Assembly (NCBI GenBank): GCA_938002655.1
Contig: CALLAC010000010.1
Span: forward strand, 1-64,000
Origin: an uncultured Cytophagales bacterium
GTDB taxonomy: Bacteria > Bacteroidota > Bacteroidia > Cytophagales > Thermonemataceae
Direction: 5' to 3'
Length of the DNA: 64,000 nucleotides
Shown: positions 37,138-46,986 of the stretch, in pieces
Layout of the letters: the number at the start of each line of letters is the position of its first letter
Numbering within the stretch: position 1 is the stretch's first letter
Notes under the pieces: generated by a model
Seen by the model: only the letters and a program-made list of their open reading frames with translations
Database searches by the model: none
What the model was told of the DNA's origin: nothing
Made by a program: the position numbers and the translations under genes

Positions 37138-40100
37138 TTAGCGTTCAATTGTGAGCAAAGCACTGCCACGCCTTACATAAAGGGCAACTCCGGCCAGCGT
37201 ATCATCTAGCACAATAGGCTCAATCATATAACGCAATTTGCTACGTTTTTCTCCTTTACCAAAGATGTGTTCGGTTTCATAAGGCTGTCGGGTTTGTATG
37301 GCGTGGTACCAGTCTTTGCGTATATGAGCAAGATCATCAGCATTACTTTCAAACAGGCTTGTCCAAGGCATACCTTTTTTGATAGTAATGCCATACAAAT
37401 TATGGAAAATGACTTCCATTTTAGTATTGAAAAGCACGATTTTCTCGTTTTCATCAACAGCTAAAATACTTTCTTTGGATTTTTCAATAATTTGCTCACT
37501 GATAACGAAATTTTTATCGGAATTGTATTCTACTACAATATTTTTTTCAGTTTCCTCCATTTTGAGCATCACCAAATCAAGCATAGAAGTAATAAAACTT
37601 TGCTCCTCCAAGGTCCATTCGCGAGGGGTACGAATATGCTCACAAGTAAGCATACCTTTGAGCTTATTACCTACGCGAATAGGATAAATGAGCATAGAAG
37701 TAATACTTGCCTCTGCCAAATAAGTACGGGTAAGCTCTTTGGTAATAGGGCTAATTTGTGCAGGATAGGCAACAATATAACTTTCTTTGTAAAGATTTTC
37801 AAAGAAAATAGGGAATTGCTCTTGCGACATTTGCATGCCTTCTAGATGCACATTTTCATCTTTTACAAATAAATCTATACAGTTGAGAACCCCATTCTTA
37901 AACTCCCATATACTTACTCTTGGGATAGCAAGCGTTTCGGCGATAGCTTTATTGATTTCGGCGGCGTACTCTTTGATGCCTACCTCTTGCAATTTTTGAG
38001 AGCCAAGCAAGGTAAGCGTTTCAATTTGCTTACGCAAACGCTCTTTGCTGGCAAGGATATTTTCTTCTGCTTTTTTCTGCTCGGTTACATCTTGATACGT
38101 ACCAATGATACCAATGATATTTCCATCGACATCTTGAAAAGGTACCTTACTTACTTTGAGCCAAGCAGTTTGCCCATTGGCAAGTTGGCGTGTTTGAAGT
38201 ACATCAAGTTCAGGGATACCTGTTTCTATTACTTTCTTATCGCTACGGATATACATTTCGGCTTCTTCTTGGTTAGTCCAAATCTCTAAATCTGTTTTTC
38301 CGATAATATCCTCAACATTTTTTGCTCCTACCATTTGCAAAAAACGACGATTACAACCCAAAAATCTAGACTCTTTATCTTTCCAGAAGACGCTTTGAGG
38401 CAAAGTATCAATAATTTTTTGCAGAGTATCTTTTGATTTTTGCAAAGCATCACTATAAGCCTTTTGCTCTGATATATCGCGAATAGCGAAAATACGGATA
38501 CGTTGGTCTTCAAAAACAACTACTCTTCCTTGAATTTCTATCGGTATTTGCAATCCATCTTTACGAATAAGAACTCCCTCATAAGGTTTATTGTAACCAA
38601 GCTGCATGTTGATAACTGAGAGAGCTTTCGTTTCGGGAGCAAAGAAATTGAAAAGATATTGCCCCAGTACCTCCTCAGCACTGTATCCTGTTATTTTGGT
38701 AAAAGCGGTATTTACTTCACGAATATAGCCTTTTTCATGAATAATAATAGCCTCTTGGGTAGAGTCTGCAATGGCTTTGAGGCGATTTTCGCTTCGTTGA
38801 ATCTGAAACTCTACCTTTTTGATAGGCGTAATATCTTGTGTAAAGGAAACTCCACCTATTACGTTTCCTTCGGCATCGTACAGCGGGTTGTAATAACGTT
38901 GGAAAAAGAATTCATCTTTCAACACCTCTTGTTCTACTTCTTTTCCTTTCACTTTCACTTTTTTCTTTTCAAACACTTTAAAGCTTTCGGTATAAGAAAA
39001 CGCTCCTTGCTCAAAAAGACGTGTAAATTGCTCTTTGAGTAATTGGGGCAATTCCTGACGCTTGAATTCAAAATCGGTAAAGAGGTTCATTCCTACCTGA
39101 GGGCGTTTGCCTGTTTCGTTAAGTATAAACTTTGCCCACTTCTCATTGAAAGAAAGAATGTTAAAATTTTTATCTACGGAATAAATTTCATCGGTGGTGC
39201 TATCCAAGATTGCCTTCATACGCGAGTTGCTCTCCTCAATTTCATGAAGCATTTTTTGCTTTTCTGTAACATCACGCATAATAGTAGCAATCGCTGTAAT
39301 ATCGCCTTGTGCATTTTTAATAGCTACAATATTACCACTCATAAAAGCTGTTTCATTGGTTTTCAGGTTAATCATTTCTAATTCTCCCTCCCAAAAACCA
39401 TTATTTTTTACGTTTGGCATAATCTCCTTTTGGACTTTTTCCCAATTTTTTTCAGAGAAAAAGTTTTTGAAGTACAAACGTTTGGAAAGATAATTATCGG
39501 CACCGAAAAGTTGTTGTCCTATTTTATTGGCATAAATAATTTCCTCATTAGGATTCATCATAATCACAAAATCAGTAGCATTTTCCACCATTGCTACGAA
39601 CTTTTGTTGTTCGATTTGTTGCTTTTCGAGGGCATCTCGTTGGATACGAATTTGCTCTTCGATACGCTTTTGGCGAGTGATATCTTGCATTGTACCATAG
39701 ACGATGGCAGTTCTGTCAGAGTTTGGCTCTAAAATACGTTTTACTGAAATCACCACATCTCTAATATCACCATTGGCACGCTTCATTTGGTACTCGAAAG
39801 TATCTTCATAGTTAGGGTCTTTGGATTTGATAGCCTCTGCAATTTTAGCATTGACCAGCTCAATGTCTTTTTCTACGACAAATCTCTCCATAAATTTTGC
39901 CGAAGGTATACGATATCCTCCTTCTATGTCTTTATTTGTACGCAAGAGCTCGTAGAGTTCGTCTGTGGCAATAATCATTTTGCTTCTTACATCTAACTGC
40001 CAAGGCGCCAGCGAAGCCAAACGTAAGGCTTCTGATAGTTGGGCTTCTTTTTCACGCAGTTCAAGGGTTTGTTCTTGGATTTGTTGTTCCAAGTTTTCTT

Positions 40101-41733
40101 TCATTTTTTCAAGCTCTCTTTGGCTTCTTTCAGCTTCTTTTTGGGCTCTTTCCAGCTCTGCAAGGTTGGCTCTCATTATCTCTTCTTGCGTACGCAATTG
40201 CTCTGTTACTTGCTGAGATTCTAAGAGGAGCATTTTAGTTTTTTGCGTATTCTGTACAGAGGCAAAGGTAGAAGCAATGTTTTCGGAAAGTTTTTCAATA
40301 AAGGCGATTTCGTAGTCTTCAAAATGTTTGAACGAAGCTATCTCAACAGCTCCATAGACCTCATTGTTGTAGAGCAAAGGAACAATCAAAAGATGACGAG
40401 GAGGGGCATCGCCCAAACCCGAACTGATTTGCGTATAGTCTTCGGGGAGTTTATCTAAATGTAAAATATCTTTTTCTAAAACAGCTTGCCCTACAAGCCC
40501 CTGCCCTACTTCTATACGAGCTTCTTCATACTTTCGCCGATTGTAGGCATAAGCGGCTTTGAGTTCTAGGAATTTATTTCCATTTTTATCTTCTACCATC
40601 AAGAAAAGCCCTCCTTGCTCTGCTTTTACATACTTAACAAGGTTAGAAATTACCGCATAAGCAAGTTCGTTTATATTTTCGTAGTTTTCACGCAAAATAT
40701 TTACAAAAAGTGTAAAGCCTTCGTTTGCCCAATTGCGGCGGCGATCTTCTTCGGCTACTCGCAAAAGGTTTTCACGCATATTCAAAAGGGCAAAACCCAA
40801 AGCATCTTTCTGACTGCGAACCTGGAAAGGATACTCAAATTTACCCTCTCCAATATTTTTCGCAAATTCCGAAGTACGCTTCAAGTTGGTGGCAAGCATA
40901 TTGATATTGCTAGCAAGCATCCCTATCTCGTCCTTTCTATCATAAATAACCTTCTGATTTACATCTCCTGATGCTATTTCCTGAGTAACTACGGCTACTT
41001 TATCCAAAGGTTTAATGAAGCGATTGGTAAAAGATACATATCCGGCTATCAAAAATGCCACTATAAGTACAACGATAAAAAAGATAATAATCTGAATACC
41101 TGTCTGTTTCGTTGCATATTCAGCAATAAAAAGCGTAGTGAGTTCATTATGCACATTTTGTATGTTAGCAGTAGTTTCTATCATATTGATATATGCCTTC
41201 CGCACAGTAGGATTTTCTACTTTTTCAATTGCTTTAATGGCTACAGGGATTTCTTTGATAAGTGTATCATTTACCTTTTCTTGTTTGGTAGTAGTTCTGA
41301 TAACTGTGCTATCTATCTCTACAACTTCGTTTAGGATAATATTCAGATTTTTCTTGTAGAGTTGCCAATCATCACGAAGTTTATTGAATTTTACAATTTG
41401 TTTGCTTCCTGATATAGGCTTAATGTTAACCTCAGTATTAAAAATTGCTACTTTTCGCCCTTTGGAAAGAATATTCAATTTATCCTCATATTCTATAATC
41501 AGGTTTTGCAGAGCGAGTTTATTTTCTGCATCTCCGCCAATTACCAGCCCTGCTCGGTAGGGCATTTGTACAAGTATTTTTTCTGCTTCACGCGAAGTTT
41601 CTACCCTTGCCGCATCTTGTTTAAGTAAAAAGCCCGCAAGTAATACAAGGCTATAAACAATCGCTATGAGTATGATGGCAAAAAGAAAGAAAAAAGCAGT
41701 AATTTTTCTGATACTCCAAGATTTTATTTTCAT
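37138..41733 (-). CDS. Giant HAMP/GAF/multi-PAS sensor without an output domain
   Basis: A 1531-residue membrane sensor. Transmembrane helices at about 10-33 and 213-236 enclose a periplasmic helical domain. A HAMP follows (about 237-290, then LASNINMLATNLKRT), then a GAF domain (about 345-505) and a long coiled coil (about 510-570, LEQQIQEQTLELREKEAQLS). About five PAS domains (about 575-1235) carry PAC signatures such as VYGTMQDITRQK, ATIMRDVTEKQ, VSFTQDITPIKK, IFAIRDISEQK and IGTYQDVTEQK. A second GAF (about 1245-1400) and a last PAS end the protein. There is no histidine kinase, GGDEF, EAL, phosphatase or methyl-accepting domain, so it must signal by partner contact. The coupled TlpA-like gene follows after 47 bases. 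Confidence 0.9.
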   Translation of the reverse strand: MKIKSWSIRKITAFFFLFAIILIAIVYSLVLLAGFLLKQDAARVETSREAEKILVQMPYRAGLVIGGDAENKLALQNLIIEYEDKLNILSKGRKVAIFNTEVNIKPISGSKQIVKFNKLRDDWQLYKKNLNIILNEVVEIDSTVIRTTTKQEKVNDTLIKEIPVAIKAIEKVENPTVRKAYINMIETTANIQNVHNELTTLFIAEYATKQTGIQIIIFFIVVLIVAFLIAGYVSFTNRFIKPLDKVAVVTQEIASGDVNQKVIYDRKDEIGMLASNINMLATNLKRTSEFAKNIGEGKFEYPFQVRSQKDALGFALLNMRENLLRVAEEDRRRNWANEGFTLFVNILRENYENINELAYAVISNLVKYVKAEQGGLFLMVEDKNGNKFLELKAAYAYNRRKYEEARIEVGQGLVGQAVLEKDILHLDKLPEDYTQISSGLGDAPPRHLLIVPLLYNNEVYGAVEIASFKHFEDYEIAFIEKLSENIASTFASVQNTQKTKMLLLESQQVTEQLRTQEEIMRANLAELERAQKEAERSQRELEKMKENLEQQIQEQTLELREKEAQLSEALRLASLAPWQLDVRSKMIIATDELYELLRTNKDIEGGYRIPSAKFMERFVVEKDIELVNAKIAEAIKSKDPNYEDTFEYQMKRANGDIRDVVISVKRILEPNSDRTAIVYGTMQDITRQKRIEEQIRIQRDALEKQQIEQQKFVAMVENATDFVIMMNPNEEIIYANKIGQQLFGADNYLSKRLYFKNFFSEKNWEKVQKEIMPNVKNNGFWEGELEMINLKTNETAFMSGNIVAIKNAQGDITAIATIMRDVTEKQKMLHEIEESNSRMKAILDSTTDEIYSVDKNFNILSFNEKWAKFILNETGKRPQVGMNLFTDFEFKRQELPQLLKEQFTRLFEQGAFSYTESFKVFEKKKVKVKGKEVEQEVLKDEFFFQRYYNPLYDAEGNVIGGVSFTQDITPIKKVEFQIQRSENRLKAIADSTQEAIIIHEKGYIREVNTAFTKITGYSAEEVLGQYLFNFFAPETKALSVINMQLGYNKPYEGVLIRKDGLQIPIEIQGRVVVFEDQRIRIFAIRDISEQKAYSDALQKSKDTLQKIIDTLPQSVFWKDKESRFLGCNRRFLQMVGAKNVEDIIGKTDLEIWTNQEEAEMYIRSDKKVIETGIPELDVLQTRQLANGQTAWLKVSKVPFQDVDGNIIGIIGTYQDVTEQKKAEENILASKERLRKQIETLTLLGSQKLQEVGIKEYAAEINKAIAETLAIPRVSIWEFKNGVLNCIDLFVKDENVHLEGMQMSQEQFPIFFENLYKESYIVAYPAQISPITKELTRTYLAEASITSMLIYPIRVGNKLKGMLTCEHIRTPREWTLEEQSFITSMLDLVMLKMEETEKNIVVEYNSDKNFVISEQIIEKSKESILAVDENEKIVLFNTKMEVIFHNLYGITIKKGMPWTSLFESNADDLAHIRKDWYHAIQTRQPYETEHIFGKGEKRSKLRYMIEPIVLDDTLAGVALYVRRGSALLTIER

Positions 41734-41829
41734 TGCTTACAAAATTTTGCAGTTTCAAAGTAGGCTATCAAAAATAGTAGTTTTTTTTGTTACGAAAAAG
41801 AATTTGAGCATTTTTGTAAAAAATATCAA

Positions 41830-41859
41830 TTTGAACATTGTAAAAGTTTGGTAATTTTG
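41830..41859 (+). promoter_or_regulatory. Possible promoter in the sensor-hutG intergenic region
   Basis: TTTG at 41830-41833 and TAATTTTG at 41852-41859, with 18-base spacing, match the Bacteroidota pattern. The next plus-strand gene, hutG, begins 165 bases downstream, which would leave a long leader. No gene or clear structure was seen in the rest of this gap. Confidence 0.5.
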
Positions 41860-42024
41860 CAATGCTTAAGTTCTGATTAGCAACAGACACCCAAAACAAC
41901 GTTTAGATATTTTCTGATACAAAATTCTTGAAACACAGCAGAATAACAAAAAAGCAAAATATTGAACCTATTATTCCGATTTTGGCACATTTGAGCCTAA
42001 AACTTCATTTTTAACCCCTTAATT

Positions 42025-43032
42025 ATGTATCGCAAACCAAATAAAAAAAATTGGATAGGTAGAGATGATATGCCTATTGATGGAGAACTAGGAGCAAGAT
42101 GGCATCAAAAAGTAGAGCGTATCAATTTGGAAGAAGTAGATAAACTGCCCCGACTGCTGGATACAAGCAAAGGCTTTACCTTACTCGGCTTTTGCTCTGA
42201 TGAAGGCATAAGACGAAACCAAGGAAGAGTGGGCGCCGCAGAGGGTCCTGTACAAATGCGAATACATCTTTCTAATTTGCCTTGGCATTTCGGAAAAGAT
42301 ACTATTTTGGTAGATGGCGGAGATGTTTTTTGTCTTGCTAAATTTTTGGAAGAAGCCCAGAGTTTTTTAGGCGAAAAGGTTTTCAAGATTTTACATTCGG
42401 GCTATAAAAGCGTCTTAATAGGCGGTGGACACGAAATAGCTTGGGGGCATTATCTGGGTATTAAAAAGTTTTTGCAAACACAACCTTCACGCAAATTGGG
42501 AATTATCAATTTTGATGCTCATTTTGATATGCGTGAAACACCTCAAATGCAATCTACTTCAGGAACATCTTTTTTGCAAATAGCCAACGATAGAAAGGCA
42601 AATAACGAGGATTTTTCCTATTTTGTTTTAGGTATCCAAAAGCAGAGCAATACACCTAAACTTTTCCAAACCGCACACAACTGGGGCGTAGAATACATCT
42701 CTTCCGAAAAAATGGATTTTATGTTCATTCAAGATATTTATGCAAAACTTACCAAATTTATTCAAAAACAAGATTTTTTATACATCAGCGTATGTTTAGA
42801 TGTTTTTTCGGCTTCTTATGCCCCAGGAGTAAGTGCTCTAAACGGTATGGGGATTTATCCGACTATTGTGACGGATTTAATAAGTTTTATTTGCCGAACA
42901 GGGAAAGTACTTGCCTTTGATATTGCTGAACTATCGCCCAAATACGACACTGATGACCGTACCGCAAGACTTGCCTCTAATCTTATTTTTACATACATTG
43001 ATGCCTCTGTGGGTACATCTATTCAAGAATAG
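42025..43032 (+). CDS. hutG: Formimidoylglutamase (arginase/ureohydrolase family)
   Basis: A 335-residue Mn-dependent ureohydrolase. Metal ligands in order are His136 (IGGGHEIAWGH), Asp164, His166 and Asp168 (INFDAHFDMR), and Asp259 in SVCLDVFSASYAPGVSA. The APGVSA loop in place of the arginase SxDxDxxDP motif is typical of HutG, which splits formiminoglutamate into glutamate and formamide in histidine breakdown. Other hut genes (hutH, hutU, hutI) are not in the window. An agmatinase-like role is less likely. Its end overlaps the convergent glycosyltransferase gene by 14 bases. Confidence 0.87.
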   Translation: MYRKPNKKNWIGRDDMPIDGELGARWHQKVERINLEEVDKLPRLLDTSKGFTLLGFCSDEGIRRNQGRVGAAEGPVQMRIHLSNLPWHFGKDTILVDGGDVFCLAKFLEEAQSFLGEKVFKILHSGYKSVLIGGGHEIAWGHYLGIKKFLQTQPSRKLGIINFDAHFDMRETPQMQSTSGTSFLQIANDRKANNEDFSYFVLGIQKQSNTPKLFQTAHNWGVEYISSEKMDFMFIQDIYAKLTKFIQKQDFLYISVCLDVFSASYAPGVSALNGMGIYPTIVTDLISFICRTGKVLAFDIAELSPKYDTDDRTARLASNLIFTYIDASVGTSIQE

Positions 43033-44116
43033 CTTGTCGTAATTTTTCTATTTGTAAAGGCAAATTGTATTCTTTCAAAATCTTTGCTCTTGCTTTTTTG
43101 CCCATTTCTTGGGCTATTTCAGGGTTTTGAAGCAACTCAATGATGTATTGAGCCATTGTAAGGTAGTCTTTCTCTTCAACAAGAAAACCTGTTTCTCTGT
43201 GAGCTACTGCCTCTTTGATACCTGCGTGAAAGGTACTTACCACAGGCAAACCAACGCAAGAAGCCTCTAATACGGTATTCGGTGTGCCTTCTGTATCCCC
43301 GCGAGCTTCTGTGACGGAGTGTTGAATAAATACATCAGCTTCATGCAAAAGCTGAACAATTTGAGCAGAAGTTTGATAGCCCCAAAATCTCACATTTTTT
43401 TCAATACCTAATGTTTTTACTAAATTTTCAGCTTCCTGCCGAAGTTCTCCGTCCCCTACTATCCAAAGTTGAGCATCGGAAAATACTTTCAAAACTTCGT
43501 TGAAGGCTTTTATATTTAGCATTGGTGATTTTTTGGCAGTTAATCTGCCTACAGAAATGATAATTTTTGAGTTCAAATACACTGGCTTTTCTGTAAATAA
43601 TTCAGGGCATATACCATAAGGAATATTCAGAACCTTATTTTCATCTGCACCAAGCCGAATAAGTGTTTTTTTCATATCTTCTGAAACCACAATTATTTTT
43701 TTGGCTATCTGAAACATTTCTTTATAGGCAGATGTATATTGCCGTAAAGTTTTTTTGTTTGAAGCATCAAAGCCGTGAAAGTGTACAACCATCTGAACAT
43801 TGGCTCTGCAACAAGCATGCATTACTTTTGCACCTGTAACACCATATTCGGCAAGTAAATGTGTGATTTGATTTTTTTGCAAAAATCTAATCAGATAGTT
43901 AGTATAGACTTTATGATAATAAGCAGGTAAGCCTCTTTTCAGAAGTATTCTGAAAGGCTCTGTCCATATACCTGCAAAAATGCTTTTTCCATTTGGTTCT
44001 CTGTAAGCCCACCAACCTCCCGTTAGGCAATAATCAGGCTTAAGCCCCTGAATATGATTTTTAATAAAGGTTTCAAATTTATTGTCGGCATTAGGATAGG
44101 CTACACATAATTTCAT
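43019..44116 (-). CDS. Family 4 glycosyltransferase
   Basis: A 365-residue retaining GT-B glycosyltransferase. The N-terminal half carries HLLAEYGVTGAKVMHACCRA and VVHFHGFDASNK. The C-terminal nucleotide-sugar domain begins IISVGRLTAKKSPMLNIKAF, then LWIVGDGELRQEAENLVKTL and the E-x7-E element EGTPNTVLEASCVGLPVVST. It should add a sugar to a surface glycan; donor and acceptor are unknown. The start is the ATG at 44116, just after the upstream methyltransferase stop. It is the last gene of the fabG-dprA-methyltransferase run and ends 14 bases inside hutG. Confidence 0.9.
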   Translation of the reverse strand: MKLCVAYPNADNKFETFIKNHIQGLKPDYCLTGGWWAYREPNGKSIFAGIWTEPFRILLKRGLPAYYHKVYTNYLIRFLQKNQITHLLAEYGVTGAKVMHACCRANVQMVVHFHGFDASNKKTLRQYTSAYKEMFQIAKKIIVVSEDMKKTLIRLGADENKVLNIPYGICPELFTEKPVYLNSKIIISVGRLTAKKSPMLNIKAFNEVLKVFSDAQLWIVGDGELRQEAENLVKTLGIEKNVRFWGYQTSAQIVQLLHEADVFIQHSVTEARGDTEGTPNTVLEASCVGLPVVSTFHAGIKEAVAHRETGFLVEEKDYLTMAQYIIELLQNPEIAQEMGKKARAKILKEYNLPLQIEKLRQAILE

Positions 44117-44120
44117 AATT

Positions 44121-45017
44121 CTACTTTTTTTGATAAATAGCCACAATCACACCACCATAAGATAAAATAGGTAACATTTTCACAAACCAGCGAGTTGTTT
44201 TCCATACAATATCTGTCATAGCAGATAACTTTTCTTTCAACCACAACCGATACGCTAAACTTTTATGGATAGATTTTACAGGCTCTTTGAAAAATTTTAC
44301 ATCTAAATCAAACATACCAGCTACGTAATGAAGAGAACTTTCTCTCCAAAGCAAGGTATGATGAGGTGGTAAATTAAGCGATTGATACGTTTCTTTGGCA
44401 TAGAGATAAGAGTCATTATTTGGAACACTTATGCACAAATAACCTCCTTTTTTAAGTGTTTGCAAGGCACTTTCTAAAAAAGTTTTGGCATCAGTTATGT
44501 GTTCTAAAACCTGAAAAGCACAGACTACATCAAATTTTTCTTGATTAGTTTGGCAAAAACTTTCAATGCTTTCATTTTTTACTTGCAGATCTTTTTTTTG
44601 AGCAAATTCAATAGCTTTCGGATTAAGCTCTAACCCTATCACTTCTCCGTCTTTCTTATTTTTTATTTTTTCTAAAAAATAACCATTGCCACAACCTATT
44701 TCTAAAACTGTTTGCTGTTTCTGAATAAACTGCCAAGCTATCTTGTGTTCCCATTTCCAAGTTTGATAGTAGCCCGTATATTTTTCTGATATTTCTGCGT
44801 AGAATTTTTCATCGCCTGAAATAATTGGGAAATAAAAATTGATAGTAGAATCTTGCCCTTCCCAAATTTGTATGTTTTGCAAATTGGCAAAATATCTTGC
44901 TACATCAACCCCTAAGGTTTTATGGTAGCTCTCAATAATTTGAGCTACTGAAAGTGTTTGAGTGAGTCTTACAGGTTCATCAGGTACAAGTGGCGATCTT
45001 ACAAGAAAGTTACTCAT
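44121..45017 (-). CDS. Class I SAM-dependent methyltransferase (UbiE/Methyltransf_11-like)
   Basis: A 298-residue protein. The SAM motif is TVLEIGCGNGYFLEKIKNK, followed by EVIGLELNPKAIEFAQKK, VVCAFQVLEHITDAKTFL and LKKGGYLCISVPNND. The C-terminal hydrophobic stretch near VKMLPILSYGGVIVAIYQ could anchor it to the membrane. Proteins of this layout are often found in surface-glycan clusters and may methylate a sugar or lipid-linked intermediate. Its start overlaps the dprA stop (ATGA) and its stop lies 5 bases before the glycosyltransferase start, so the pair probably acts on the same glycan. Confidence 0.85.
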   Translation of the reverse strand: MSNFLVRSPLVPDEPVRLTQTLSVAQIIESYHKTLGVDVARYFANLQNIQIWEGQDSTINFYFPIISGDEKFYAEISEKYTGYYQTWKWEHKIAWQFIQKQQTVLEIGCGNGYFLEKIKNKKDGEVIGLELNPKAIEFAQKKDLQVKNESIESFCQTNQEKFDVVCAFQVLEHITDAKTFLESALQTLKKGGYLCISVPNNDSYLYAKETYQSLNLPPHHTLLWRESSLHYVAGMFDLDVKFFKEPVKSIHKSLAYRLWLKEKLSAMTDIVWKTTRWFVKMLPILSYGGVIVAIYQKK

Positions 45018-46135
45018 ACAAGAGATTTTTTAAGAGTAAAACGCTTACCAGGCAAAGCTACAATTAAATCTTTCATTTCTAAATCTAAAAGCACAACAGC
45101 AAGTTCATTGAGTGAATACGATGAGGCTAAACTCATTTCGTCAATACTTGCCTGATTGCGTTCGGTAAGAAGTTTCAAAATAGCTTTTTCTTTTTCGGAG
45201 AGTTCTAAACCTTCCAAAGTCTTGAAAGCAATCTTTTGCTCACGTTTTTTGGCAATATCCCAATTCATAATTTCGGCTACATCATTTGCCGAAGTAACCA
45301 AATGAGCCAAGTTTTTACGAATAAGCCAATGACAACCTTGCGAAGTTTCTTGCCACACGCTACCTGGTACCGCTCCTACCTCACGGTTGTAGTCATTTGC
45401 GTACTGGGCTGTTAGTAGTGCACCGCCTTTCTTTTTACTTTCAACTACCAAAACCAAATCGGCGAGTGCGGCAATAATACGATTTCGGGCAGGAAACCTC
45501 CGAGGGTCTAATTTAGTAAAAAGAGGTGTTTCAGAAAGTAAGGATCCTTGATTATCAAGTATTTGTTGAGCAACATTTCGGTGTACGGCTGGATATACCG
45601 TATCCAAACTATTTGCCATAATACCAATAGTCAGCAAGTTATTTTTCAAGGCTTCGCGATGAGCCATAATATCAATGCCATAAGCCATTCCGCTGATAAT
45701 AAGCGGATTATAGGGCTTGATTTCTGTCATAAATTGCTCGATAAATTCTTTGCCGTACTGCGTTGCGTTACGCGTGCCTACAATGGCAATGTGTTTATCT
45801 TCGTTCAGGGAAGCTACACCTTTCTCATACAGCAAAATAGGGGCGTCTTCAACCTGTTTTAAGCGTATAGGGTAACGAACATCAGTAAAAAAGATTAGCT
45901 CTACATGTAGCTTTTCAGCGTTTTGAAGTTCTTTTTCAGCTTTTTTAAGTAGTTGCGGTTGTTTTTGCAAAAACTCTTCTCCTATTTTACTCCCAATGCC
46001 TTCTACTTGTAGCATTTGGCTTTTTTTTGCCTTAAAAATTTCCTCTGCCGAGCCAAAACGAGCCAACAACCTACGGGCTATCACTCCGCCAATACCTTCG
46101 GCTAAATGTAGAGCCACTTCGTACAAATTTGCCAC
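45014..46135 (-). CDS. dprA: DNA-processing protein DprA
   Basis: A 373-residue protein that loads RecA on incoming single-stranded DNA in natural transformation. The SAM-like N-terminal domain (LHLAEGIGGVIARRLLARFG, with HhH-like residues) precedes the Rossmann core. That core carries HIAIVGTRNATQYGKEFIEQ, IISGMAYGIDIMAHREAL, FPARNRIIAALADLVLVVES and GALLTAQYANDYNREVGAVP. A winged-helix C-terminal domain (about 305-373) is present. The GTG at 46135 (MANLYEVALH) is the likely start; a TTG 10 codons upstream is possible. The stop overlaps the methyltransferase ATG. Confidence 0.94.
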   Translation of the reverse strand: MANLYEVALHLAEGIGGVIARRLLARFGSAEEIFKAKKSQMLQVEGIGSKIGEEFLQKQPQLLKKAEKELQNAEKLHVELIFFTDVRYPIRLKQVEDAPILLYEKGVASLNEDKHIAIVGTRNATQYGKEFIEQFMTEIKPYNPLIISGMAYGIDIMAHREALKNNLLTIGIMANSLDTVYPAVHRNVAQQILDNQGSLLSETPLFTKLDPRRFPARNRIIAALADLVLVVESKKKGGALLTAQYANDYNREVGAVPGSVWQETSQGCHWLIRKNLAHLVTSANDVAEIMNWDIAKKREQKIAFKTLEGLELSEKEKAILKLLTERNQASIDEMSLASSYSLNELAVVLLDLEMKDLIVALPGKRFTLKKSLV

Positions 46136-46184
46136 AAAAAATAATAAGTTTCGGATTTTTATCAAAAATTAAAGTGATACACGC

Positions 46185-46925
46185 TTATGTTAGCATACCG
46201 CCATCTACTTGTATCACTTGCCCAGTAATATACGAAGCCATATCAGAGGCTAAAAATACGCAAGTTTGGGCTACTTCTTCGGCTTTGCCTCCTCTTTTCA
46301 GTGGAATTTGATTGAGCCACTCTTCTTTATTGGCGAGTTCTTGAGTCATTTCTGTTTCTATGAAGCCTGGAGCCACAGCATTAGAGCGAATGTTCCGAGA
46401 GCCAAGTTCCAAAGCTACCGATTTGGTAAATCCGATAATTCCTGCTTTGGAGGAGGCATAGTTGGCTTGTCCTGCATTGCCACGAATACCCACTACCGAA
46501 GTAATGTTGATGATTGAGCCATTTTTAGCTTTCATCATTGGCTTCAAAACAGCTTTGGTAAGGTTAAAAACAGATTTCAAATTGATATTGATAACCTTAT
46601 CCCATTGCTCTTCGGTCATACGCAAAAGCAGGCCGTCTTGTGTAATACCCGCATTATTGACCAAAACATCTACCGTGCCAAAATCCTGTAAAACCTGATT
46701 GACAAGCTCTTCGGCTTGTTTATAGTCGGAGGCATCGGAGCGATAGCCTTTGGCAAAAACGCCCTCAGCTTGTAATTCTTTTTCCAAAGCCTGCCCTTTT
46801 TCTACACTAGAAAGGTATGTAAAGGCTACTTTTGCTCCTTGCTTGGCAAATTCTCTGGCTATGGACCTGCCAATGCCTTTGGAAGCCCCTGTAATAAGGG
46901 CTACTTTGTTTTCTAATAACTTCAT
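46185..46925 (-). CDS. fabG: 3-oxoacyl-[acyl-carrier-protein] reductase FabG
   Basis: A 246-residue SDR performing the first reduction of fatty-acid elongation. The NADPH motif is ALITGASKGIGRSIAREFAK, with VLVNNAGITQDGLLLRMTEE typical of FabG. The catalytic Ser-Tyr-Lys is in NITSVVGIRGNAGQANYAS and SKAG. The end ITGQVIQVDGGMLT is standard. It differs clearly from the PhaB-type copy at 25901. No acpP, fabD or fabF is near. It lies 50 bases upstream of dprA in the same direction. Confidence 0.95.
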   Translation of the reverse strand: MKLLENKVALITGASKGIGRSIAREFAKQGAKVAFTYLSSVEKGQALEKELQAEGVFAKGYRSDASDYKQAEELVNQVLQDFGTVDVLVNNAGITQDGLLLRMTEEQWDKVININLKSVFNLTKAVLKPMMKAKNGSIINITSVVGIRGNAGQANYASSKAGIIGFTKSVALELGSRNIRSNAVAPGFIETEMTQELANKEEWLNQIPLKRGGKAEEVAQTCVFLASDMASYITGQVIQVDGGMLT

Positions 46926-46986
46926 TGCTTCAAAGATTGAATGTCAAGGGTTCAAAAATGTAAAAAAACTCAAAAAACGAAAAAAA

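Noticed and set aside
37138-41733. Histidine kinase reading of the giant sensor
   Set aside because: The C-terminus ends in a PAS-like domain; there is no H-box, N-box or G-box sequence, so I did not call it a kinase.
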